Below are positions 1-5,430 of a stretch of DNA of 9,531 nucleotides, in pieces (position 1 is the stretch's first letter; each line of letters opens with the position of its first letter). Source of the DNA: Phycisphaerales bacterium UBA7708 (lineage in GTDB: Bacteria > Planctomycetota > Phycisphaerae > Sedimentisphaerales > Anaerohalosphaeraceae); assembly GCA_002482415.1 (NCBI GenBank), contig DLFY01000251.1:1-9531 (forward strand). The letters run 5' to 3'. A model generated the notes under the pieces. That model was not told the DNA's origin. It ran no database searches and was given only the letters and a program-made list of their open reading frames with translations. A program made the translations under genes and the position numbers.

Positions 1-127
1 CAATCTGTGGTTCCAGTTTATGCAAAACAAAGCCAAATTGATTTCTCAATTCTCCATTCTAAACTCTCAATTCCGCAGCCCCCGGCTGCAAAACGAACCC
101 AATTTTTCGTGCAAACCCAAAAAATTC
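1..127. other. AT-rich intergenic leader, no convincing gene
   Basis: This is the left edge of the window, and no coding frame in it looks real. It holds a direct repeat TCTCAATTC at 44-52 and 65-73, offset by 21 bp (about two helical turns). It also holds a 6-bp hairpin GCAGCC-CCC-GGCTGC at 75-89. The hairpin is not followed by a T-run, so it is not a standard terminator. The repeat could be a protein-binding site for the promoter downstream, or chance in low-complexity sequence. Confidence 0.4.
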
Positions 128-156
128 TTGACCTTATGAATGCACTGACGTACAAT
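128..156 (+). promoter_or_regulatory. Putative sigma70-type promoter of the coiled-coil membrane protein gene
   Basis: TTGACC (128-133) and TACAAT (151-156) each match the consensus at 5 of 6 positions and are exactly 17 bp apart. Transcription would start near 163, giving a leader of about 100 nt. The region sits in AT-rich DNA just upstream of the first gene, which fits. This is a consensus match only; no start-site data can be inferred. Confidence 0.5.
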
Positions 157-269
157 TCCGCATTGCCTGAAAATAGAGGTTTTGAGGTGGCGGTACAGGC
201 TCGATCAGGCCTTATTTCTATATTATTGCGGGTCATGACTGCCACGTAAAATTTGAAAGGATGGGTACC

Positions 270-1127
270 TTGAGCACGTTGACAAAAATCCTGGTGGTAT
301 TGTTGTCGTTGTTTTCAATCTTCCTTTGCGGAATGATGGTCAGCTATGTCGGCAGCGCCAACAACTACAGAAAACTGTACAAGGAAGAACAAACAGCCCG
401 CGATGCCGCCCAGTCGGATGCCATCAAAAAGGCGGATTTGTACAAAGAACAGGTCGCCAAAACCAAGGAACTTGAAGACCGGCTTCGTCTTGAAATCAAC
501 GCCCTGCAGGAACGCAACAACCAGATGGCCGCCAACCTGCAGAAGACTGAACGTCTCAGCCAGGAATACCAGGCCCGTGCCGATAGCTGGAAAGGCGTCA
601 TGACCGGCTTTGAGCAGAGTGTTTCGACGATGCTGGATTCATTGAAACTGACCCAGGACCAGCTCGAAAAGGCCCGTGCCCAGAATATCCAGGACCAGAA
701 AGAACTCAACCAGTTGACCGCCGACCTGTATGACAAGATCGTCCAATTGCAGCGGCTTGAATCCGAGCGTCGTCGTCTGCTGGAACAGAAAACCGAACTC
801 GAAAAGCAGGTCACCCAGTTTGCCTCCGGCACAACAGTCATTGCTGCCTCCCCCGTGACTCAGATTTCCGACAATGCCCGCCCTGCAGGCACCCCTATCA
901 GCTCGGATATCCAGGGCCTGATTATGGAAATTAACCAGTCGCTGGTCACCCTGTCAGTGGGTTCCGCTGACGGCGTCCAGAAAGGCATGACTTTCCATGT
1001 CGTACGCGGCAGCGAATTCCTGTGCAACGTCGTCGTGACCGACGTGGATATCAACAAAAGCGCTGGCATCCTCGAAATGGTCCAGCAGCAGCCCAAAATC
1101 GGTGATACCGTAGCAACTAAACTATAA
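270..1127 (+). CDS. Membrane-anchored coiled-coil protein with C-terminal beta-type domain (unknown function)
   Basis: No named family was recognised. The 285-aa product has an N-terminal membrane segment (about residues 6-28). A long charged coiled coil rich in E, K, Q, R and L follows (about 35-184), then a Ser/Thr/Pro linker. A compact C-terminal domain (about 214-285) carries the patterns VGSADGVQKGM, FHVVRGSEFL and a final GDTV, typical of small beta-barrel modules. The topology suggests that the coiled coil and C-domain lie outside the membrane, in the periplasm. TTG at 270 is preferred as the start: GAAAGG (255-260) lies 9 nt before it but directly abuts the alternative ATG at 261, which would add three residues. 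The order membrane helix, coiled coil, beta domain resembles MreC, and the gene lies upstream of mreB, so a scaffold role in wall growth is a reasonable inference, not shown. It is probably co-transcribed with the 51-aa gene 22 bp downstream. Confidence 0.85.
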   Translation: MSTLTKILVVLLSLFSIFLCGMMVSYVGSANNYRKLYKEEQTARDAAQSDAIKKADLYKEQVAKTKELEDRLRLEINALQERNNQMAANLQKTERLSQEYQARADSWKGVMTGFEQSVSTMLDSLKLTQDQLEKARAQNIQDQKELNQLTADLYDKIVQLQRLESERRRLLEQKTELEKQVTQFASGTTVIAASPVTQISDNARPAGTPISSDIQGLIMEINQSLVTLSVGSADGVQKGMTFHVVRGSEFLCNVVVTDVDINKSAGILEMVQQQPKIGDTVATKL

Positions 1128-1149
1128 GCTTATCTTATATTATCCAATT

Positions 1150-1305
1150 ATGGCTAAACGAAAAATAGCAATTTCAAGTGATGTCTATACGGCAATATTA
1201 GCTTTGGCGCTGCTGGCAGTGGTCGGCACAGCCGCCTTTGTAGCCTTTAAATGCGGCGAATACTATGGATGGGATTCGTTATTTACGGTCGTTAAGGCCC
1301 GATAA
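1150..1305 (+). CDS. Small single-pass membrane protein, 51 aa (hypothetical)
   Basis: An ATG at 1150 opens a 51-codon frame ending in TAA at 1303-1305. The product starts with a basic MAKRK, then has a hydrophobic helix (about residues 13-34) rich in Ala, Leu and Val. A short tail contains KCGEYYGWDS and ends KAR. The basic N-terminus before the helix predicts an N-in, C-out topology. No clear SD site precedes it; the 22-bp gap after the upstream gene is AT-rich. The spacing suggests it is co-transcribed with, and may work alongside, the coiled-coil membrane protein. Amino-acid composition and organised topology argue against a chance frame, but no function can be assigned. It is short enough that standard gene callers may miss it. 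Confidence 0.65.
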   Translation: MAKRKIAISSDVYTAILALALLAVVGTAAFVAFKCGEYYGWDSLFTVVKAR

Positions 1306-1331
1306 AGTCTTTTCCCAATAGTTTTTTGAAG

Positions 1332-1360
1332 TTGCCGAATAGATTTGTCCGAAATATACT
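1332..1360 (+). promoter_or_regulatory. Putative sigma70-type promoter of mreB
   Basis: TTGCCG (1332-1337, 4 of 6 consensus matches) and TATACT (1355-1360, 5 of 6) are separated by 17 bp. Transcription would start near 1367, leaving a leader of about 135 nt before the mreB GTG. This would let mreB be expressed independently of the two membrane-protein genes upstream. Consensus match only. Confidence 0.4.
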
Positions 1361-1432
1361 CTATCTGCAGGATAAATTTCTGTTTTCAGGGTACAAATGT
1401 GACGACCTTAAAATAGGATGGTGAATCCGCAG

Positions 1433-1496
1433 TTCCCTTTTTGTGAAAGGGAGTATTTTGCAGGACAAAACCGTGATTGTGATATAACGAAGGGAA
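1433..1496 (+). promoter_or_regulatory. mreB leader: alternative hairpins sharing one anti-SD arm
   Basis: The arm TTCCCTTT (1433-1440) can form a 7-bp hairpin with AAAGGGA (1446-1452) across a 5-nt loop. The same arm (1433-1439) pairs perfectly over 7 bp with AAGGGAA (1490-1496), which is the mreB ribosome binding site. The two pairings exclude each other. The proximal AAAGGGAG is itself SD-like. It stands 5 nt before a TTG (1458) that opens a 9-codon frame, MQDKTVIVI, whose TAA (1485-1487) ends 2 nt before the mreB SD. The pairings are seen directly; a regulatory role is inferred. The local hairpin should form more easily than the long-range one, which must close a loop of about 50 nt. Confidence 0.35.
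1490..1495 (+). promoter_or_regulatory. Ribosome binding site that fixes the mreB start
   Basis: AAGGGA lies 6 nt before the GTG at 1502. The in-frame ATG at 1418 has only an AGG directly abutting it and would add 28 residues with no match to MreB proteins. Confidence 0.75.
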
Positions 1497-1501
1497 TCAA
1501 A

Positions 1502-2557
1502 GTGATACTGGATACAGTACTGGGCTGGTTCAGCAAGGATATGGGAATAGACTTGGGCACCTGCAACACCCTGGTTTGTGTCCGCGGCGAGGGGATTGTT
1601 CTCAACGAGCCATCCGTTGTCGCAGTTCGCAAAGGCACCAACGTAGTTCTCAACGACGGAGAAGCCGTCGGTCTGGTCGCCAAAGAAATGCTGGGCAAAA
1701 CCCCCGGCTCCATCACCGCTATCCGTCCGATGAAAGACGGCGTCATCAGCGATTTTGAAATCACCGAACGCATGCTCGGGTATTTTATCCGTAAGGTCCA
1801 TGGCCGCGGCGGCCTGTTCCGTCCCCGCGTGGTCATTGCGGTTCCCAGCGGCATCACAGCCGTCGAACGCCGGGCGGTCATCGACAGCGCCGAACGGGCC
1901 GGAGCCAGAAAGGTCTTTCTGGTGGATGAACCCATGGCCGCTGGTCTGGGGGCCGGACTTCCGATTACCGAACCCACCGCATCCATGATTGTGGATATTG
2001 GCGGTGGTACCTCTGAAATTGCGATTATGAGCTTAGGCGACATCAGCACCTGCGAATCCGTTCGCATCGGGGGCGATGACTTCGACGAAGCCCTGATCAA
2101 TCATTTAAAACGAACGTATAACCTGCTGATCGGTGAACCCCGTGCCGAACAGGTCAAGATACAAATCGGCTCGGCCGCCCCGCTGGAGCAGGAAATGACC
2201 ATGGAAATCGCAGGACGTGACACGATTTCGGGCCTGCCCCGTAAAATCGTCATTACCAGCGAAGAAATCCGCGAGGCTTTCCGTGAACCGATAGCCGGTA
2301 TTATTGAAGGCGTCATGCGGACGCTGGAACGGGCGGAGCCGGAACTGGCCGCCGACCTGATTGAAAACGGGCTGTATATGGCCGGCGGCGGCTCACTGCT
2401 TCGCGGGATGGATACGGTTATTTCCAATGCCACAGGGCTGAAAGTCCAGCACGCTGACGACCCGCTGACTTGTGTTGCCCGCGGCTGCAGCGTGTATCTG
2501 GAGAATCTGGAGATTCTCAAAGACGCCCTCGACCAGTCCGGCTCGGGATGGGATTAA
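1502..2557 (+). CDS. mreB: Rod shape-determining protein MreB (actin-like)
   Basis: MreB is a bacterial actin homologue that forms ATP-dependent membrane-bound filaments and directs lateral wall synthesis with MreC, MreD, RodA and PBP2. From the GTG start the protein is 351 aa, the usual family length. Visible features are an N-terminal amphipathic stretch (residues 1-10, ILDTVLGWF) likely to bind membrane; the first phosphate loop GIDLGTCNTLV (15-25); the hallmark stretch GIVLNEPSVVA (31-41); IRPMKDGVISDF (74-85); the second phosphate loop VDIGGGTSEIA (164-174); and the adenosine motif AGGGSLLRGM (294-303). The start is set by AAGGGA at 1490-1495 and by the N-terminal helix, which an upstream ATG (1418) start would bury behind a non-homologous extension. 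mreC follows after 91 bp. The gene appears intact. Confidence 0.97.
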   Translation: MILDTVLGWFSKDMGIDLGTCNTLVCVRGEGIVLNEPSVVAVRKGTNVVLNDGEAVGLVAKEMLGKTPGSITAIRPMKDGVISDFEITERMLGYFIRKVHGRGGLFRPRVVIAVPSGITAVERRAVIDSAERAGARKVFLVDEPMAAGLGAGLPITEPTASMIVDIGGGTSEIAIMSLGDISTCESVRIGGDDFDEALINHLKRTYNLLIGEPRAEQVKIQIGSAAPLEQEMTMEIAGRDTISGLPRKIVITSEEIREAFREPIAGIIEGVMRTLERAEPELAADLIENGLYMAGGGSLLRGMDTVISNATGLKVQHADDPLTCVARGCSVYLENLEILKDALDQSGSGWD

Positions 2558-2606
2558 GTCCTGCGGCACACTGTTCGATCGGGGTCTGCTGTCACGGCAT
2601 AACAGG

Positions 2607-2637
2607 TTGATCCATCGATACGTATCGACTCTATAAC
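2607..2637 (+). promoter_or_regulatory. Possible mreC promoter with a 14-bp palindrome in its spacer
   Basis: TTGATC (2607-2612, 4 of 6 matches) and TATAAC (2632-2637, 5 of 6) are 19 bp apart. The perfect palindrome TCGATACGTATCGA (2615-2628) fills most of the spacer. A long 19-bp spacer with an internal dyad is the arrangement used by MerR-family activators. Transcription would start near 2644, leaving mreC almost leaderless, and mreC indeed lacks an SD site. The palindrome could instead act as an RNA hairpin or a repressor site. Confidence 0.3.
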
Positions 2638-2648
2638 GATTCTATGGT

Positions 2649-3485
2649 ATGGCATTTAAAAACATTCACGCTCCAAGAGGTTCGCTGTTTATCGGGCTGC
2701 TCATCCTGAGCATCCTCATCTTTGATCCTTTCGGCATTATACCCCAGAGTCTGGCCAAAAGCCTCAATTTTGCCTTTCGAAGCGTCTTCAGACCTGTTCT
2801 GGAGGTCGGAAGAAAGTTTTCAATAGACCACATCCGAATGGCTCAGAATCCCGAACTCGTTGTCGAAAAAGACCAATACAACCAGCTCTGGAAAAACTAC
2901 AAAAATCTCGAAGCCAAAATGACCGAGGTGGAGCGGGAAAACCTGTTTCTAAGCCGCATTCGTAAACAGTATGGCCTTTCGGAATCGGGACTGCTGATGG
3001 CCCGGGTGAACACCCTGCTGCTGACGGCCCGCCATGAGGCGATTATCAGCGAGGGAACACTGGCCTCGGTTAAAGCCGGGCAGATCGTGCTTTCAGCCGA
3101 TAAAAACAGCGTTATCGGGACTGTCAAAGACGCCACGGAAAAGATGGCCCGGGTGGCCCTGATTACCGATTCAACTCATGGGATTGAGGTCCGAATCCGC
3201 CGGGATGGAACCCCGCTGGATATTCCGGCCCAGATGTTCGGCGACGGCAAGAGCGGCTGTCGGATCGGATTTATCCCCAAAGATACGGATGTGCGCGTCG
3301 GCGATACGGTCTATGCGGCAACCCAGGGCGGCAAGCTGGATGTGCCGGTGGTTATCGGCGAAGTCCAGCAGGTCAATCCCAACGACCAGGATCCGCTGAT
3401 CTGGGATATTCGTGTTCGCCCCATTGAAACGCTGACCGCGCTGCACGAGGTTGTCATTGTCATTCCCGTTACGGCGGCCCCATAG
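2649..3485 (+). CDS. mreC: Rod shape-determining protein MreC
   Basis: MreC is the bitopic elongasome scaffold that links MreB and MreD to PBP2 and stimulates wall synthesis in the periplasm. The 278-aa product has a short cytoplasmic N-terminus and a membrane helix (about residues 11-32). A coiled coil (about 66-105) mediates dimerisation in this family, and a periplasmic two-lobed beta domain follows (about 115-275). Family-typical patterns include VALITDSTHGIEVRI (169-183), DVRVGDTVYAATQGG (214-228), VVIGEVQQV (234-242) and the closing strand LHEVVIVIP (265-273). No clear SD precedes the ATG at 2649, unlike mreB and mreD, so translation may be leaderless or rely on an unstructured AT-rich start region. 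The stop is 14 bp before mreD. Confidence 0.93.
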   Translation: MAFKNIHAPRGSLFIGLLILSILIFDPFGIIPQSLAKSLNFAFRSVFRPVLEVGRKFSIDHIRMAQNPELVVEKDQYNQLWKNYKNLEAKMTEVERENLFLSRIRKQYGLSESGLLMARVNTLLLTARHEAIISEGTLASVKAGQIVLSADKNSVIGTVKDATEKMARVALITDSTHGIEVRIRRDGTPLDIPAQMFGDGKSGCRIGFIPKDTDVRVGDTVYAATQGGKLDVPVVIGEVQQVNPNDQDPLIWDIRVRPIETLTALHEVVIVIPVTAAP

Positions 3486-3486
3486 G

Positions 3487-3493
3487 AAGAAGG
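3487..3493 (+). promoter_or_regulatory. Ribosome binding site of mreD
   Basis: The purine-rich AAGAAGG lies 6 nt before the ATG at 3500, just after the mreC stop. It supports this start and co-translation from an mreCD message. Confidence 0.6.
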
Positions 3494-3499
3494 CAAACG

Positions 3500-4012
3500 A
3501 TGCGATGGTTGATGTTCAGTCTGATATTATTAGCGGCCGCGCTGCTCGACGCCGGCCAACTGCTGAACGTCATCGCCCTGGGGGGCTGGCATACGCGTCC
3601 ATGCATCATGATTGTCGTCCTGGTTTTTGCCAGCCTGAATACCCGTCCGCAGGATTCCATCCGCTGCTCGTTTGCAGCTGGATTTGCGGCAGACCTGGTC
3701 GGCTGGACGCTGGGGCCGCACATGATTTGCTACGGCATCATTGGGACCCTGCTCAGCCAGATCAGCAGAACATTGAGCATGCAGCGGCCTTTGCACCAGG
3801 CCTTTCTGGTGTTTGCATCTTATATGCTGACCGAACTGCCGGCGGTGTGGCTGGAATCCTGGAAGACCGGGCAGGAACGCCCGGATGTATTCTGGATCAC
3901 CCTGTCCACGGCGTTGTATTCAGCCATTGCTGCACCGGCAGTCTGGCTGGTTTTAAAGCAGGTCTGGGGCAAGATGGGCAAACGTCCGGAAGGCCGATCC
4001 CGCATTTATTAA
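3500..4012 (+). CDS. mreD: Rod shape-determining protein MreD
   Basis: MreD is the polytopic inner-membrane partner of MreC in the elongation complex. The 170-aa product matches the usual length (about 160-175) and is strongly hydrophobic, with roughly five to six membrane segments: about 3-27, 33-46, 55-70, 73-92, 98-118 and 131-155. The pattern GFAADLVGWTLGPHMICYG (61-79) matches the best-conserved MreD region, where a G-x-x-x-D-L-x-G core sits next to an LG. The C-terminus is basic (GKMGKRPEGRSR) and probably cytoplasmic. MreD proteins vary greatly in sequence, so the call leans on topology, this motif and the position directly after mreC. A clear SD at 3487-3493 sets the start. Confidence 0.88.
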   Translation: MRWLMFSLILLAAALLDAGQLLNVIALGGWHTRPCIMIVVLVFASLNTRPQDSIRCSFAAGFAADLVGWTLGPHMICYGIIGTLLSQISRTLSMQRPLHQAFLVFASYMLTELPAVWLESWKTGQERPDVFWITLSTALYSAIAAPAVWLVLKQVWGKMGKRPEGRSRIY

Positions 4013-4063
4013 ACTCCGCCCAGAAGGACTATCCGCATCTCCGTACCGGGCCGTGGATTTGTA

Positions 4064-4092
4064 TTGAAATCGTCCCTTCTTCGACAGATAAT
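4064..4092 (+). promoter_or_regulatory. Putative sigma70-type promoter of the hydrolase-like gene
   Basis: TTGAAA (4064-4069) and GATAAT (4087-4092) each match consensus at 5 of 6 positions and are exactly 17 bp apart. Transcription would start near 4099, with a leader of about 53 nt. The sequence lies in the 139-bp gap after mreD and suggests that the next gene, and possibly mrdA, can be expressed apart from mreBCD. Confidence 0.5.
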
Positions 4093-4138
4093 GCATTGAG
4101 AAAAGAGTTGGGGTACGCTAAGACGAACCAATGTGCAT

Positions 4139-4143
4139 GGGAG
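4139..4143 (+). promoter_or_regulatory. Ribosome binding site that decides the hydrolase-like gene start
   Basis: GGGAG lies 8 nt before the ATG at 4152. The in-frame ATG at 4131 has no SD and would put MCMGDYS in front of a normal signal peptide, so 4152 is preferred. Confidence 0.6.
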
Positions 4144-4151
4144 ATTATAGT

Positions 4152-5375
4152 ATGAGAAAGTCGGCAGCACTCTGTTGTCTTTCATCAGTTGTTTTGTTCG
4201 GCATGACAGCAACTGACTGTGCTTATGGCCAGGCCCAGCGATTTATTCAGGATCGATTTGCCATCGGCCTGTGGGTGGATCCGCCGGCGGATGAGAAGAT
4301 GGACCAGCGCTATCGGGAGCTTGCCGAGGCGCATTTCACCCTGGTCCTCGGCGGCTTTGGAGCCAAAGACAAACAGGCCATTCAGAAACAAATTAAGCTG
4401 TGCGAGCAATATGATTTGCGGCTGCTGAGTACGGCCACGGATATGAAACCGGAAGAACTGCTCGGCTCGCCGGTGTACTGGGGGATTAACCTGCGTGACG
4501 AACCCTCAGCCAAAGATTTCCCGCATTTGCGAATGGAGGTGGACAAACTCCGTCAGACATCGCCGGGCAAACTGGCTTATATCAACCTGTTTCCCAACTA
4601 TGCGGGCAGCGCCCAGCTCGGGACGGACAATTACGACCAGCATGTCAGCCGTTTTGTCAACGAGGTCGAACCCGATGTGCTGAGCATGGACCATTACCCG
4701 ATGATGGCTCCCGGGGCCGATGGACGCAAAGGTTATTGCGACAACCTGGAGGTCATGCGAACGTATTCCCTCCAGAAAAAGATTCCCTTCTGGAATTTCT
4801 TCAATACCATGCCTTATGGGCCGCATTATGATCCCACCGAGGCCCAGCTTCGCTGGCAGATTTATACCTCGCTGGCGTATGGCGCCAGGGGGGTTCTTTA
4901 TTTCTGCTATTACACGCCCGCCGGCGGCGAGTTTCCCAAAGGGGGCGCAATTATCACCCGGGACGACCGGAAAACCCGGCATTATTATGAAGCCCAGCGC
5001 ATCAACCGGGCTGTCAAAAATCTGGGGCCGACCCTGATGAAGCTGACCAGCACCCGGGTGTACCGCGTAGAGCCCAAAGATGACCCGTCGGCAATCTTAA
5101 AAGGATCACCCATTCGCCAGTTGACCGCAGGGGATTACCTGGTCGGCGAGTTTGTCCATGAAGACGGCCGCAAGGCGGTGCTGCTGAACAATTATGATTT
5201 CGCGTATTCGTCCTGGCCGACGGTGACGTTTGAAGTGCCTGGTGAAAAGGTCTTTGAAATTGATCCGGAAACATCCGAAGCCCGGCCCGTCATCGATGAC
5301 AGTCCCGCGATGGAGGGTCTTCAGATTTCGCTGGACTCCGGGGCAGGACGACTGTTTATGATTCAACCGAATTGA
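4152..5375 (+). CDS. Secreted glycoside-hydrolase-like TIM-barrel protein (substrate unknown)
   Basis: The 407-aa product begins with a signal peptide: MRKSAA, a hydrophobic core, then a probable signal peptidase I cut after A-Y-G (residue 26). The mature part reads like a clan GH-A-style (beta/alpha)8 barrel (about 33-300): FAIGLWVDPP (36-45), YWGINLRDEP (109-118), YINLFPNY (143-150), DVLSMDHYP (175-183), IPFWNFFNT (211-219) and GVLYFCYYTP (247-256). A small C-terminal beta domain follows (about 325-407). E117 in RDEP sits where the strand-4 acid/base of such enzymes lies. No obvious glutamate nucleophile is seen at the strand-7 candidate PFWNFFNT, so the mechanism, or even activity, is uncertain. 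I recall similar proteins from Bacteroidetes and related groups, often loosely annotated as beta-galactosidase-like, but cannot name a family. It sits between mreD and mrdA with its own promoter-like sequence. An envelope-sugar role is possible but unproven. Confidence 0.8.
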   Translation: MRKSAALCCLSSVVLFGMTATDCAYGQAQRFIQDRFAIGLWVDPPADEKMDQRYRELAEAHFTLVLGGFGAKDKQAIQKQIKLCEQYDLRLLSTATDMKPEELLGSPVYWGINLRDEPSAKDFPHLRMEVDKLRQTSPGKLAYINLFPNYAGSAQLGTDNYDQHVSRFVNEVEPDVLSMDHYPMMAPGADGRKGYCDNLEVMRTYSLQKKIPFWNFFNTMPYGPHYDPTEAQLRWQIYTSLAYGARGVLYFCYYTPAGGEFPKGGAIITRDDRKTRHYYEAQRINRAVKNLGPTLMKLTSTRVYRVEPKDDPSAILKGSPIRQLTAGDYLVGEFVHEDGRKAVLLNNYDFAYSSWPTVTFEVPGEKVFEIDPETSEARPVIDDSPAMEGLQISLDSGAGRLFMIQPN

Positions 5376-5401
5376 CAGGCATTCGAGGACCGATTTAGAA
5401 A
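5372..5401 (+). promoter_or_regulatory. Possible mrdA promoter overlapping the upstream stop codon
   Basis: A perfect TTGACA (5372-5377) overlaps the TGA stop of the hydrolase-like gene. TAGAAA (5396-5401, 4 of 6 matches) follows after 18 bp. Transcription would begin near 5408, about 23 nt before mrdA. The -10 element is weak, so confidence is low. Confidence 0.3.
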
Positions 5402-5430
5402 TCCGATTCAAATAACTGGCTTCAATACCT

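Noticed and set aside
75..89. Hairpin GCAGCC-CCC-GGCTGC as a terminator
   Set aside because: The stem is only 6 bp with no T-run on either strand.
7..249. 80-codon open frame at the left edge
   Set aside because: It has no SD, no recognisable protein pattern, lies in AT-rich DNA and contains the best promoter-like sequence of the region.
1418..1501. 28-residue N-terminal extension of MreB from ATG 1418
   Set aside because: It has no proper SD, no similarity to MreB N-termini, and would bury the membrane-binding helix; GTG 1502 has a good SD.
4042..4117. Long-range complementarity CGTACC / GGTACG in the mreD to hydrolase gap
   Set aside because: Six base pairs over about 65 nt is within chance, and the first arm lies upstream of the predicted promoter.
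3451..4155. 234-codon + strand frame over mreD
   Set aside because: It is out of frame with mreD, which has an SD, membrane segments and the MreD motif; this frame shows no protein-like organisation.
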